Part shown: positions 16,218 through 24,790 of the stretch, piece by piece | How positions within the stretch are numbered: the stretch's first letter is position 1 | How the letters are laid out: the number at the start of each line of letters is the position of its first letter | Source: Treponema_B putidum | GTDB taxonomy: Bacteria; Spirochaetota; Spirochaetia; Treponematales; Treponemataceae | DNA length: 64,000 nt | Assembly (NCBI RefSeq): GCF_007830595.1 | Contig: NZ_VLLD01000008.1 | Reading direction: 5' to 3' (one strand) | Notes under the pieces: generated by a model | Seen by the model: only the letters and a program-made list of their open reading frames with translations | The model's database searches: none | What the model was told of the DNA's origin: nothing | Position numbers and translations under genes: made by a program

Positions 16218-17549
16218 ATGCTCGAAAATATTACCGAAAAATTCAGCGGAATAATGCGCTCATTGAGCGGCAAGTCCAAAATTACCGAAAAAAATATTGA
16301 AGACACAATTGAAGAGATTAAGACAGCTCTTTTGGATGCCGATGTAAACTTGCGCGTTGTACGCCGTTTTATAAATGCCACAGCCGAAGAAGCAAAGGGC
16401 GAAAGGGTGTTAAAATCCGTAGATCCCGGGCAGCAGTTTACAAAGATTGTATACGATAAGATGACCTCCTTTTTGGGGGACGAAAAAAAAGCCCTCGATC
16501 TAAGAGGGCCTGATACCCAATCGGTAATCCTCTTTTTAGGGCTTCAAGGCTCGGGAAAGACTACCAGTGCTGCAAAATTGGCCTTAAAACTTAAAAACGA
16601 AGGACGAAAACCTCTTTTGGCTGCCTGCGACCTTGTACGTCCTGCCGCCGTAGAGCAGCTTTCCGTTTTGGGAGAAAACATCAGCGTCCCTGTTTACAAA
16701 GAAGAAACGAAGGATGCGGTAAAGGTCGCAAAAAATGCTCTGGCCTTTGCCAAAAAGAACTTTTATGATACGGTCATAGTCGATACGGCAGGACGCCTTC
16801 AAATCGATGAAGACATGATGAAGGAAATCGTCAATATTAAATCTGCCGTAAAACCTATGGAAACCATCCTTGTTGCCGACTCAATGACGGGTCAAAGCGC
16901 TGTTGATGTTGCAAAGGAATTTGACGAGCAGGTAGGGCTATCGGGCTTAATACTCACAAAATTCGATTCCGATACCAGAGGCGGTGCCGCCCTTTCCTTA
17001 AAAACCATAACGGGAAAACCTATTTTTTATATAGGAACAGGCGAAAAGCTGGAAGACCTTGAGCCCTTTTATCCCGACCGTATTGCAAGCCGTATTTTGG
17101 GCATGGGAGACATTGTTTCTCTTGTTGAAAAGGCTCAGGCTGTTTATGATGAAGAAGAGGCGGAAAAGCTTCAAAAAAAGATGCAGAGCGAAAGTTTCAG
17201 CCTTGCCGATATGCTCATGCAGTTGGAGCAGGCCGAAAAGATGGGGCCTTTAGAGTCAATGCTCGATATGATTCCCGGGCTTTCGGGCCAAATAGATAAA
17301 GATAAGCTGGACCTTTCTCTTTTAAAACGCCAAAAGGCCATAATTCAATCGATGACCTTAAAGGAGAGGGATAATTTCCGTATTATCGGACCGCCTCGCC
17401 GTAAACGTATTGCAAAGGGCTCAGGAACCTCTGTGGGCGATGTAAACAAACTTTTAAAGCAATTTGAAAAGACCCGTCAAATGATGAGAAAGGTGTCAAA
17501 AAACAAGGGTCTTCAAGCAAAAATGATGTCCGGCGGACTTTTCGGCTAG
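16218..17549 (+). CDS. ffh: Signal recognition particle protein Ffh
   Basis: The SRP GTPase that delivers signal-bearing ribosomes to the membrane. N domain residues 1-85; G domain with G1 GLQGSGKTT (108-116), DTAGR (189-193) and TKFDSD (247-252, usually TKLDGD); Met-rich M domain from about 310 to the end. ATG 16218 gives the usual MLENITEKF start. An in-frame ATG at 16206 would overlap gpsA but sits almost on the GGGAG. Length 443 is normal. A strong terminator follows. Confidence 0.95.
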   Translation: MLENITEKFSGIMRSLSGKSKITEKNIEDTIEEIKTALLDADVNLRVVRRFINATAEEAKGERVLKSVDPGQQFTKIVYDKMTSFLGDEKKALDLRGPDTQSVILFLGLQGSGKTTSAAKLALKLKNEGRKPLLAACDLVRPAAVEQLSVLGENISVPVYKEETKDAVKVAKNALAFAKKNFYDTVIVDTAGRLQIDEDMMKEIVNIKSAVKPMETILVADSMTGQSAVDVAKEFDEQVGLSGLILTKFDSDTRGGAALSLKTITGKPIFYIGTGEKLEDLEPFYPDRIASRILGMGDIVSLVEKAQAVYDEEEAEKLQKKMQSESFSLADMLMQLEQAEKMGPLESMLDMIPGLSGQIDKDKLDLSLLKRQKAIIQSMTLKERDNFRIIGPPRRKRIAKGSGTSVGDVNKLLKQFEKTRQMMRKVSKNKGLQAKMMSGGLFG

Positions 17550-17566
17550 ATTTGCTCTCTTTAAAA

Positions 17567-17601
17567 TCAAAAAAGCCTTGAAACTATCAAGGCTTTTTTG
17601 A
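17567..17601. terminator. Bidirectional intrinsic terminator between ffh and the DksA-family gene
   Basis: Perfect 15-bp arms 17567-17581 and 17587-17601 with a 5-base loop. The A-run on one side and T-run on the other let it act for both convergent genes. Confidence 0.9.
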
Positions 17602-17630
17602 TGCTGCATCATACTTTGTTTTGATTTATT

Positions 17631-17990
17631 TTATGGACTCGTCTTTTTTTCCGATTTGCTTTGACAGGCAATACATTTTAAAGCATAGGGCAGGGCTTTT
17701 AGCCTGTCCTCAGGTATCTGCTCCTTACAGGTAATACACTTGCCGTATTTTCTTTCCCTTATTCTTTCCAATGCCGAATCAATCTTCTGGAGCTTTTTTA
17801 TATTACTTTCTCCGATAAAATCCAGCATATCCCTATCGGTACTATACGAAGCCAAATCTGCAAAATCCTTGGGGATGCTGTTTGCCAAAGTTTCTGCATA
17901 TTCTTCGTCATTCCGCTTTAAAGAGGTCATTATCTCCTCTCTTTCTTTTAGCAAGTATTCTTTCATTTCCTCAATAAACTTTTTTTTCAT
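17631..17990 (-). CDS. DksA/TraR-family C4 zinc-finger protein
   Basis: A 119-residue protein with an N-terminal coiled coil (about 1-80) and a C-terminal four-cysteine zinc finger: C85-x2-C88 and C106-x2-C109 (KYGKCITCKEQIP, ALKCIACQ). DksA-type proteins bind RNA polymerase in the secondary channel and modulate rRNA and stringent-response promoters, often with ppGpp. An AGGAG precedes the ATG. The promoter overlaps that of infA. The D-x-x-D-x-A motif at the coiled-coil tip appears as DFADLASY. It could also be a shorter TraR-like relative. Confidence 0.87.
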   Translation of the reverse strand: MKKKFIEEMKEYLLKEREEIMTSLKRNDEEYAETLANSIPKDFADLASYSTDRDMLDFIGESNIKKLQKIDSALERIRERKYGKCITCKEQIPEDRLKALPYALKCIACQSKSEKKTSP

Positions 17991-18003
17991 ATACGTCTCC
18001 TAG

Positions 18004-18032
18004 TTGACAATTTTTTTAATAGACTTTAGAAT
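18004..18032 (+). promoter_or_regulatory. Predicted infA promoter
   Basis: TTGACA (18004-18009), 17-bp spacer, TAGAAT (18027-18032). The start of transcription near 18039 leaves about 58 bases of leader before GTG 18098. Its -10 box overlaps the -10 box of the opposing promoter. Confidence 0.65.
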
Positions 18033-18059
18033 TATACGGCTGAATTGAAAAAAAAGCAA
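18031..18059 (-). promoter_or_regulatory. Predicted promoter of the DksA-family gene
   Basis: On the minus strand TTGCTT (18059-18054), 17-bp spacer, TATAAT (18036-18031). It shares two base pairs of its -10 box with the infA promoter, so RNA polymerase cannot occupy both at once. Confidence 0.6.
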
Positions 18060-18097
18060 ATGTTTTTTTGAAATTTATTCATTTTTTTGGAGGTCTT

Positions 18098-18316
18098 GTG
18101 TCTAAAGAAGAAGCAATTGAAGTTGAAGGTATTGTTAAGGAATCTCTCCCCAATACTATGTTTAGGGTTGAGTTAAAAAACGGGCATGTTATTTTAGCTC
18201 ATTTATCGGGAAAAATGCGCAAACATTATATTAAAATTGTGCCGGGAGATACGGTTAAAGTTGCCCTATCCCCCTATGACTTGACCAGAGGCAGAATTAT
18301 CTTTAGAGAAAGATAA
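18098..18316 (+). CDS. infA: Translation initiation factor IF-1
   Basis: GTG 18098 gives the canonical 72 residues starting MSKEEAIEVEGIV; GGAGG lies four bases upstream. The S1-like OB fold is complete (NTMFRVELKNGHVILAHLSG, KMRKHYIKIVPGDTVKV, LTRGRIIFRER). IF-1 binds the ribosomal A site during initiation. A longer frame from 18068 lacks support. It stands alone rather than in the ribosomal-protein cluster. Confidence 0.96.
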   Translation: MSKEEAIEVEGIVKESLPNTMFRVELKNGHVILAHLSGKMRKHYIKIVPGDTVKVALSPYDLTRGRIIFRER

Positions 18317-18370
18317 GAGCTTACCCAAGGTAAGCCTTATCTTTGATAAGCCTTATCAAAGGTAAGCTCT
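18316..18370. terminator. Inverted repeat between convergent infA and J-domain gene
   Basis: AGAGCTTACC (18316-18325) pairs with GGTAAGCTCT (18361-18370), touching both stop codons. An alternative inner hairpin pairs CTTTGATAAG (18341-18350) with CTTATCAAAG (18352-18361). It probably serves as a shared terminator, although no long T-run follows. Confidence 0.55.
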
Positions 18371-18881
18371 ACCTGAATATCGCCGCATAGCCTTTCCGTA
18401 TTCGGATGACACCTTCCGAGACAAGGTAAAAGGCTAAAAGCAAACCGAAAATTCCTAAAAAAATAACACTCTTAAAAAGCAAAATACCTACTATCGTTAG
18501 CAATATCCCGTGTATAATGATTTTAAAGGCTTCTTTGCGGGGAATATTTTCTTTTTTCTTGGTATTATTTTCTTTTGTTTTTCTCCAGTTTTGCCACCAT
18601 TCAGCGGTAAATATGTCTTCTCCAAAAGGATTTTCATTTTGCCTATAAGTATAGGTGCCGGAAGTAAATGTGCTTTCCATACTTAGGTCATAGTCTTTTC
18701 GTTTTTGCGGATTTGATAATATAGAATAAGCCTCGCTTATCCTTTTAAACCTTTCTTCAGCTATTTTGTTCCCCGGGTTTTTGTCGGGATGATACTTCAT
18801 AGCAAGGTTTCTATAGGCCTTTTTAATTTCTTCTTCATCAGCAGACTTAGAAACATTCAGTATGTTGTAATAATTTTCCAT
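18369..18881 (-). CDS. Membrane-anchored J-domain (DnaJ-like) protein
   Basis: Residues 1-66 form a J domain (YYNILNVSKSADEEEIKKAY, HPD at 31-33, AYSILSNPQKRKDYD), the part that stimulates DnaK ATPase. A charged linker follows, then two hydrophobic segments near residues 122-158 and a basic tail. There is no Gly/Phe-rich or zinc-binding domain, so it is not the general DnaJ but a specialised membrane co-chaperone. Its ATG overlaps the pyrH stop by one base (TAATG), indicating coupled translation. Confidence 0.85.
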   Translation of the reverse strand: MENYYNILNVSKSADEEEIKKAYRNLAMKYHPDKNPGNKIAEERFKRISEAYSILSNPQKRKDYDLSMESTFTSGTYTYRQNENPFGEDIFTAEWWQNWRKTKENNTKKKENIPRKEAFKIIIHGILLTIVGILLFKSVIFLGIFGLLLAFYLVSEGVIRIRKGYAAIFR

Positions 18882-19576
18882 TAGCCGATCACCGTCCCCT
18901 TAAATTCTACACCATTGAGAATATTTTCCAAATTTTCAATGTCTTTTCCTGCTGCACAAATTACCCTTATACCTGCTTTTTGGGCTCTTTGACTTGCTAT
19001 AGGATCAAAAGGAGTATTTTTCCCGGGAACCCATTCCGTTCCCACTAGTTTTATAAAATCTTCCCATGAAATTTTATCTATCGGCTTTGCTTCAGGATTT
19101 TTTTTGGGATCATCGGTATAAACCTTGGCAATATTTGAAAGGTTTACCACCAAATTTCCTGAAAACCTTTCGGCAAGAAGTACGGCATCATTATCTGTAG
19201 AAAAACCGGGTTTCCAGCCGGCAGCAACTAATATTTGTCCTCCGAACATATCAACGGTAGTTGGGTCATAAACTACAGGATTAGGGCAAAGGTCGGAGAA
19301 TACGGCTCTTACGAGCTGGGCATTTAGCCTTGTTGCCATTATACCTATCCAGTCGGCTTCATCATTGCTTATGTTCTTTTTACATAAATCGCAGACTGTT
19401 CTATAAGCGTTTTGATAGTCTCTGGCAGGAGCTCCTCCTCCAATTACCATAATCAGTTTTCGTGATGAGTCTTGAGAAAGCCACCCTCTTACAGCTTTTG
19501 AAAATTTATCTAAAAAAACAAAATCCGGTTTATCCGGGGCTACTATAGAGCCTCCTACCGACAAAACAGTCACCAT
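18881..19576 (-). CDS. pyrH: Uridylate kinase (UMP kinase)
   Basis: Phosphorylates UMP to UDP in pyrimidine synthesis. ATG 19576 is chosen because GAGGAGGGA lies immediately upstream and the protein starts directly with the beta strand TVLSVGGSI. Amino-acid-kinase motifs: VIGGGAPARDYQNAY, GIMATRLNAQLV, AGWKPGFSTDNDAVLLAE, and KVYTDDPKKNPEAKPI. The short, archaeal-like form lacks some bacterial regulatory segments. It sits between trmJ and the J-domain gene in one operon. Confidence 0.9.
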   Translation of the reverse strand: MVTVLSVGGSIVAPDKPDFVFLDKFSKAVRGWLSQDSSRKLIMVIGGGAPARDYQNAYRTVCDLCKKNISNDEADWIGIMATRLNAQLVRAVFSDLCPNPVVYDPTTVDMFGGQILVAAGWKPGFSTDNDAVLLAERFSGNLVVNLSNIAKVYTDDPKKNPEAKPIDKISWEDFIKLVGTEWVPGKNTPFDPIASQRAQKAGIRVICAAGKDIENLENILNGVEFKGTVIG

Positions 19577-19608
19577 AATATCCCTCCTCAAGGATAATTA
19601 TCCGTATA

Positions 19609-20343
19609 TTAACAACTATACATAAAAAAAAGTTTCTTAAAAATTTCAGTTAAATGCATTACATCGAATTCGGATGCTCCTGCAGATGATAAAAGCTCAA
19701 TAAAAAAGGTCTCATTTGTTTTTTTCCCTCCTTTTTTGAATAGCCCCAGACCTGAAAGGTATTTGCATATCTGTTCCGAGTTTTCTTGAATTATCTTCAT
19801 TGAAGCTTTTGTTAAATAAATGTTTTTTTCTATGAGCGGATTATCTTTTTCTGCTATATAAATAGAATAGCAAAGAATCAGAACTGCATGGGAAAGGTTG
19901 TAAGAGCCGAATTTTTCTTCAGCGGGAATATTAACGGAAAAAGAGCACATATTAAGCTCTTCATCCGTAAGACCGGTGCGTTCATTTCCAAAAACAAGGC
20001 CCAATCTGCCTCCATAAAATTTTTTTAAGTCAAGACAGAGAGTCTCAGGGCTGATACCTAAATCTTTACGTTTATGTCCTGTACGCCTGCTGGTTCCTAT
20101 TAAAACCGAACAGTCTGCCGCCGCTTCTTTTAAACCGGCATCGGTAGGAGGATAAAAATGCGCATTTTCCCAAATGTGGGAGGCATGAAGTGCAAGTTTT
20201 AAGACTTCGGTTTCATCATAGTCCTCTTTTTTTCCTGTGATTCTTAAATCATCAAAAGCCGTGTTTGCCATAACCCTGCATACGGCTCCTATGTTTGCGC
20301 TTGTTTCAGGACGGCAAAGAATAATCGTTTTTTCAAAGTTCAT
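19609..20343 (-). CDS. trmJ: tRNA/rRNA methyltransferase, SpoU/TrmH (TrmJ-like) family
   Basis: A 244-residue SPOUT methyltransferase. The N-terminal motif IILCRPETSANIGAVCRVMANTAF, the LIGTSRRTGHKRK segment, LVFGNERTGLTDEEL and the final NLSHAVLILCYSIY strand fit the TrmJ group, which 2'-O-methylates position 32 of tRNAs. A C-terminal extension of about 80 residues is also typical. First gene of an operon with pyrH (32-base gap). A TTGACA lies upstream (minus strand, about 20373-20378), but no convincing -10 or ribosome site was found. Confidence 0.85.
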   Translation of the reverse strand: MNFEKTIILCRPETSANIGAVCRVMANTAFDDLRITGKKEDYDETEVLKLALHASHIWENAHFYPPTDAGLKEAAADCSVLIGTSRRTGHKRKDLGISPETLCLDLKKFYGGRLGLVFGNERTGLTDEELNMCSFSVNIPAEEKFGSYNLSHAVLILCYSIYIAEKDNPLIEKNIYLTKASMKIIQENSEQICKYLSGLGLFKKGGKKTNETFFIELLSSAGASEFDVMHLTEIFKKLFFMYSC

Positions 20344-20543
20344 TTTTGTATATTGCCGTCATTCAGCTCTTATGTCAAGCGAAATTAAAAATAATCTTTA
20401 AAAAATTTGATAAAATATGCTATAGGGCAAATATATACCATCCGATACTGTAACTGTAAAGAAATGTCTTTGTTCTATTATGGTGTTCTTTGAATTTTTA
20501 AAAGTAAAAGTTACAGAAAAATAGATATTTTTTTGTTTTATAT

Positions 20544-20572
20544 TTGACTTTTTTTAAAATAAAGAGTATAAT
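20544..20572 (+). promoter_or_regulatory. Sigma-70 promoter of the STAS/zinc-ribbon gene
   Basis: TTGACT (20544-20549), 17-bp spacer, TATAAT (20567-20572). It lies inside a longer open frame, which rules out an upstream start and supports ATG 20625. Confidence 0.7.
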
Positions 20573-20624
20573 ACCGGATGGAGATACTGGATTATTTCTT
20601 TATTTTGAAAGAATCGGGAGAATT

Positions 20625-21176
20625 ATGAGTAATAACAGTGTTATAGCCGGTTTTGATGATGAAAAAGATGATAGCTTGAAAATTCGGCTTCAAAGAGTAG
20701 ATGGACTTGATAAGTGCGTAGTTGTTTTTTTAAACGGCTACATTGATACATATAACTCTGCGTTTTTTCAGAAACGTATTGCTAAAGTTATAGACGGCGG
20801 TTTTATACAGATTGTATTTAACTGTGCTGCTTTGAATTATGTTTCATCTACGGGTATAGGTTCATTTACAGCATTCTTGAAGACTGTAAAACCAAGGGGT
20901 GGAGATATAGTTTTATTGGATATCCAGCCTAAGGTTTACGAAATATTTCAGCTTTTGGGCTTTTCTCAATTTTTTAATATTAAGGATGCCTTGTCCGATG
21001 CAGTGGCTTTTTTCCAAAGTTCAAACACCACGGCAACAGCTCAAGTCTTTCCTAAAATATTTGCCTGCCCTATATGTTCAAAAAAGCTTAAGGCTACTAA
21101 GTCAGGGCGTTTTAGATGCTCTGAATGTAAAACCATATTGGCTATCGATAATAATGCTCAAGTATTTTTGGGCTAA
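20625..21176 (+). CDS. STAS-domain anti-sigma-factor antagonist with C-terminal zinc ribbon
   Basis: ATG 20625 follows CGGGAG. Residues about 18-130 are a STAS domain with the phosphorylation motif YVSSTGIGSF (Ser75 as the likely site), as in SpoIIAA/RsbV proteins that bind anti-sigma kinases. Residues about 145-183 add a four-Cys zinc ribbon: C148-x2-C151 and C165-x2-C168 (FACPICSKK, FRCSECKT). The fusion of STAS and zinc ribbon is unusual. No anti-sigma kinase or phosphatase gene is nearby, so the partner must lie elsewhere. Confidence 0.85.
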   Translation: MSNNSVIAGFDDEKDDSLKIRLQRVDGLDKCVVVFLNGYIDTYNSAFFQKRIAKVIDGGFIQIVFNCAALNYVSSTGIGSFTAFLKTVKPRGGDIVLLDIQPKVYEIFQLLGFSQFFNIKDALSDAVAFFQSSNTTATAQVFPKIFACPICSKKLKATKSGRFRCSECKTILAIDNNAQVFLG

Positions 21177-21293
21177 GCCCCGGACTAATTTTAACCTTAT
21201 TAAAATAATTGCAGCTTATTCTAAATCGATTTCTTTCGCATAGGCTTAAGCAGCTTATAAGCGCTATGAGCTGCAATAAATCCCTAAATAAAG

Positions 21294-21317
21294 ACGTTCA
21301 AACTTACGTTCAAACTT
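21294..21317. repeat. Two tandem 12-base repeats
   Basis: ACGTTCAAACTT occurs twice back to back in the gap between two convergent genes, followed by AGGTTTG, which can fold on the second copy (CAAAC/GTTTG). Purpose unknown. Confidence 0.5.
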
Positions 21318-21330
21318 AGGTTTGGCTAGT

Positions 21331-22260
21331 TTAAAATGAATTAACCGAAAGAGGTGATCCTATCCAGATACCCTCAGCCCCAAGATATTCTTTTTTCTTA
21401 CCTTGAATCAAAAATTGAACGGAACTTACGGTAGGAAATTCGCATGCAGTAAGTACTATTTGTGCAAGCTGGGCTTGGTAGGCTTCGATACCGTACCGAT
21501 TAAACTGAAAATCTTCACTTATGTTTATTTCGGCAATTCCGTTTTTTACCTCAATCGATATTAGTTTTGTATCCGGAGGAATAAAGGTTCGGTAGCCTTG
21601 TTTTATTTCGTCTGTTGTAGGGCCTTGTAAAAGACTTTTTACGGCATCGGTTAGAGGTGAGTCTGTTTTTTCAAGTTCGCGTATAACGGCCTTGCGTACC
21701 AGCTTCCCATCCGATTCTATTTTAATCAAATAAATTTTAGAGCTTCGTTTTTCTGATGTTTTTTCATTTTTTTGTTCAAGTTTAGACTCTTCTTTTTTAG
21801 ATTCATCTTTATTTTTAGTTTCAGGCTTTTTTTTGCCGGTTTGAGATTCCGTTTTTTGATTTTCTTGGTTTGATGTTTTTGCAGCTGTCTTTTTTTCTTC
21901 CTTCGACTTATTTCTTTCCGTTGTTTTTTCCGTTTCGGTAGTCTTTTTTACCGTTTTTTGACTTTGCTCAACCGGTTTTTCTGCCTCTTCTTCGGTTGTT
22001 TCTTCTTCAGGAGGCTTTCCTTCATCTTTTTCTGCTGCTCTTATTTTTTCTATTTCGTTTTGGATACCCTCAATATCTGCTTCTTTTTGTATTTCATCCT
22101 TAGATTCTTTTTTTTGGAATATGCTCATAGCATTCGTTTTTTCAAAAACACGGGCGATATTATTTTTGTTGATAAAAAAAAGGAGAGCGACCAATAAAAT
22201 AAATGCAAGCCAAAAAAAACAGCCTAAAGATGTATTTTTCTTTCCCATAATGTCTGACAT
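21331..22260 (-). CDS. GerMN-domain membrane protein
   Basis: A 309-residue protein with an N-terminal transmembrane helix (CFFWLAFILLVALLFF, about 14-30), a long Lys/Glu/Thr-rich low-complexity linker (about 50-170), and a C-terminal GerMN domain (IYLIKIESDGKLVRKAVIRE, SLLQGPTTDEIKQGYRTFIP, AQLAQIVLTACEFPTVSSVQ). GerMN domains are extracytoplasmic and occur in germination and cell-envelope proteins. Treponemes do not sporulate, so an envelope or division role is likely. The start codon (22260 or 22248) is uncertain, as neither has a ribosome site. Confidence 0.8.
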   Translation of the reverse strand: MSDIMGKKNTSLGCFFWLAFILLVALLFFINKNNIARVFEKTNAMSIFQKKESKDEIQKEADIEGIQNEIEKIRAAEKDEGKPPEEETTEEEAEKPVEQSQKTVKKTTETEKTTERNKSKEEKKTAAKTSNQENQKTESQTGKKKPETKNKDESKKEESKLEQKNEKTSEKRSSKIYLIKIESDGKLVRKAVIRELEKTDSPLTDAVKSLLQGPTTDEIKQGYRTFIPPDTKLISIEVKNGIAEINISEDFQFNRYGIEAYQAQLAQIVLTACEFPTVSSVQFLIQGKKKEYLGAEGIWIGSPLSVNSF

Positions 22261-22306
22261 AATAATATATTTTATAAAAAAATACTATACTTTTTATAAA
22301 AAAGTA

Positions 22307-22335
22307 TATACATAATGTTAAAAAAATTGTATAAT
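22307..22335 (+). promoter_or_regulatory. Predicted promoter of the cmk-rpsA fusion
   Basis: TATACA (22307-22312), 17-bp spacer, TATAAT (22330-22335), ending 8 bases before ATG 22344. A very short or absent leader is expected, with at most a weak AGGAT. Confidence 0.5.
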
Positions 22336-22343
22336 CATAGGAT

Positions 22344-24779
22344 ATGATAATAGCGATCGATGGTCCTGCAGGCTCAGGTAAAAGTACCCTTGCAAAGATG
22401 CTTGCCGAACACTTGAACATCACATTTATGAATACGGGCAGTTTTTATAGAGCCTTGGCTCTGGCTGTTTTGCGCTCTTTCGGAGGGAGAGATGACGGAA
22501 GCGGAGGACAAGCTCCTGACCTTTCCGATGAAAAAAAGTGGACTTCCTTTGCCGAAAAAACCGAGCTTTTTTATATAAACGGTTCCATGTTCTTGGGTAA
22601 AGAAAATGTCGAGCCCTATCTTAGAAGTGATGCTGTAGAATCCATTGTTGCACCTCTTTCAGCTATAGTTCCTATAAGACGGATATTAAATAAAAAAATT
22701 CGAGAAGAAGCGGCTAAAACCGGAGCTGTTTGCGAAGGTAGAGATATGACTACCGTAGTTTTCCCGAATGCAGATATTAAGTTTTACCTTGATGCTTCGG
22801 CAGAAGCTAGAGCTAAAAGACGCTTTGAGCAGGGAACAAGCAGCCTTTCGTTGGAAGAGATAAAAAAGGCTATCCTTGAAAGAGATGAAGTCGATAAAAA
22901 CAAAAAAGAAGGGAGCTTAAAAGTAGCTCCGGATGCAGTATATTTGGATACGTCGGATTTGACTATAAATGAAGTTTATGCAAAAATGCTGGCGAAAGTG
23001 TCGGCAATAATGTCGGCAGAATTGTCGGAAAATATAAATAATAAAGGGTTATCTATGGAAAAGATGGAAGTGGTTAAGGATGTTGAAAAAGGCTCTAACG
23101 AAAACATCCAAGCACAATTACAAGAGGAGTACTTAAATAATTTTGAGGCTCCGGAGGCGGGGACAATTAAGGAAGGTCATGTTGTTGCTGTAAACAACGG
23201 AACCGTTTTTGTCGATGTAGGCGGTAAATCCGAAGGTCATATTTCTTTGGATGAATTTGATGAAGAACCTAAGATTAACGATAAGGTAAATGTTCTTATC
23301 GAAAAAACCGAAAGTTCTAACGGCCATTTGTCCGTATCTAAAATTAAGGCTGATAGACTTATTCTTCAAAGAGAGTTTAAACAAGCTTATGCCGATAAAA
23401 CTCCGATTGATGGTACGATTGCAAAGCAGCTTAGATCAGGCTATGAAGTAAAACTCGGCGGAGGATTGACTGCATTTTTACCTCTAAGCCAAGCGGATGT
23501 GTCAAGGGTTGAAAAACCTGAAACCTTGGTGGGATTAAAGTCAAAATTTTATATTGAAAAATTGAGCTTTAACTCACGTTCAGGTGAAAATATTGTTGTA
23601 AACCGCCGTAAATATATCTTAGAATGTATTGAAAAAGAAAGAAACGCTTTTTTTGAAAACACAAAGATAGGAGACACTGTAAAAGGAGAGGTTAAGAGTT
23701 TTACCAGTTTCGGTGCCTTTATTGATTTAGGCGGCTTTGACGGTCTTTTACATATCAATGACATGAGCTGGGGACATGTAACACGCCCGAAAGATTTTGT
23801 AAAAAAAGGCGAGGAAATTGAACTTAAAGTAATCCGTCTTGATCCGGAAAATAAGAGAATAAACCTTTCATTAAAACATTTTACTCAGGATCCTTGGCTT
23901 CAGTTTGAGGATAAATTCCACGTTGATGATATTGTTACAGGTACGGTTACAAAGACGACAGACTTTGGTGCCTTTATTGAGTTGGATGAAGGTATTGAAG
24001 GTTTGGCTCATATAAGCGAATTCAGCTGGGTTAAGAAGATTAATAAACCTGAGGATATCCTAAAGCCGGGAGATAAGGTAACATGTATGATTCTAGGCTA
24101 TGATATTCAGGCAGGAAGGGTTTCTTTAGGGCTTAAGCAGGTTACAGACAATCCTTGGGATACAATCGAAGAACGTTACCCTGTAGGAACCCGTTTAACC
24201 AGAAAAGTTGTAAAAATTACCAATGCAGGCGCCTTTATTTCCCTTGAAGAAGGTATTGACGGATTTTTACATGCAGACGATATTTCATGGATTAAACGTG
24301 TAAAACATCCGGGCAGCGAGCTTGAAGTAGGCAAAGAAATTGAAGTTATTGTTATTGAGTGCGATGCCGAATCAAGAAGAATCCGTTTGGGTATCAAACA
24401 GCTTACTGATGATCCTTGGGAAAAGTTCGGAGCCGTTTATAAGGTCGGTTCTACTGTTGAAGGAGAAGTTTCCTCAATTACCGACTTCGGTATATTTGTA
24501 AAAATCCCCGGAGACATCGAGGGCTTGATTCACAAACAAAATTTGGTTGAGTCTAGGGATGAAACGCCGGAAGAAGCTCTTGCAAAATATGCTGTAGGAG
24601 ATAAGATCAAGGCTGTGGTAATCGAAATAAATCCGAGAAACAAAAAAACCGCTTTCTCGATTAGGGATTTTAAACGAAAACAGCAGCAGGAAGAAATTTC
24701 TCAGTATATGTCAACCGAACAAGAAGATGAAGATTCATCTTATACTCTTGGAGACCTTTTAAAGAATAAACCGGAGTAA
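22344..24779 (+). CDS. cmk-rpsA: Cytidylate kinase fused to ribosomal protein S1
   Basis: An 811-residue fusion. Residues 1-225 are CMP kinase (P-loop GPAGSGKST 7-15, NTGSFYRA, EGRDMTTVVFP, ARRF-type lid as AKRRFEQG), with a Gly-rich insertion at about 47-60. Residues about 275-790 hold six S1 RNA-binding repeats (for example GEVKSFTSFGAFIDLGGFDG and GTVTKTTDFGAFIELDEGIEG) of ribosomal protein S1, which helps mRNAs bind the 30S subunit. Fusion of the two genes is known in treponemes. An AAAGGG precedes an internal ATG at 23055 (Met238), which would yield a free S1. Confidence 0.95.
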   Translation: MIIAIDGPAGSGKSTLAKMLAEHLNITFMNTGSFYRALALAVLRSFGGRDDGSGGQAPDLSDEKKWTSFAEKTELFYINGSMFLGKENVEPYLRSDAVESIVAPLSAIVPIRRILNKKIREEAAKTGAVCEGRDMTTVVFPNADIKFYLDASAEARAKRRFEQGTSSLSLEEIKKAILERDEVDKNKKEGSLKVAPDAVYLDTSDLTINEVYAKMLAKVSAIMSAELSENINNKGLSMEKMEVVKDVEKGSNENIQAQLQEEYLNNFEAPEAGTIKEGHVVAVNNGTVFVDVGGKSEGHISLDEFDEEPKINDKVNVLIEKTESSNGHLSVSKIKADRLILQREFKQAYADKTPIDGTIAKQLRSGYEVKLGGGLTAFLPLSQADVSRVEKPETLVGLKSKFYIEKLSFNSRSGENIVVNRRKYILECIEKERNAFFENTKIGDTVKGEVKSFTSFGAFIDLGGFDGLLHINDMSWGHVTRPKDFVKKGEEIELKVIRLDPENKRINLSLKHFTQDPWLQFEDKFHVDDIVTGTVTKTTDFGAFIELDEGIEGLAHISEFSWVKKINKPEDILKPGDKVTCMILGYDIQAGRVSLGLKQVTDNPWDTIEERYPVGTRLTRKVVKITNAGAFISLEEGIDGFLHADDISWIKRVKHPGSELEVGKEIEVIVIECDAESRRIRLGIKQLTDDPWEKFGAVYKVGSTVEGEVSSITDFGIFVKIPGDIEGLIHKQNLVESRDETPEEALAKYAVGDKIKAVVIEINPRNKKTAFSIRDFKRKQQQEEISQYMSTEQEDEDSSYTLGDLLKNKPE

Positions 24780-24790
24780 ATTCGTTCGTT

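Noticed and set aside
18068..18097. Longer N-terminus for IF-1
   Set aside because: GTG 18098 with GGAGG gives the normal 72-residue IF-1.
20544..20624. Longer N-terminus for the STAS protein
   Set aside because: The region contains the promoter -35 and -10 boxes.
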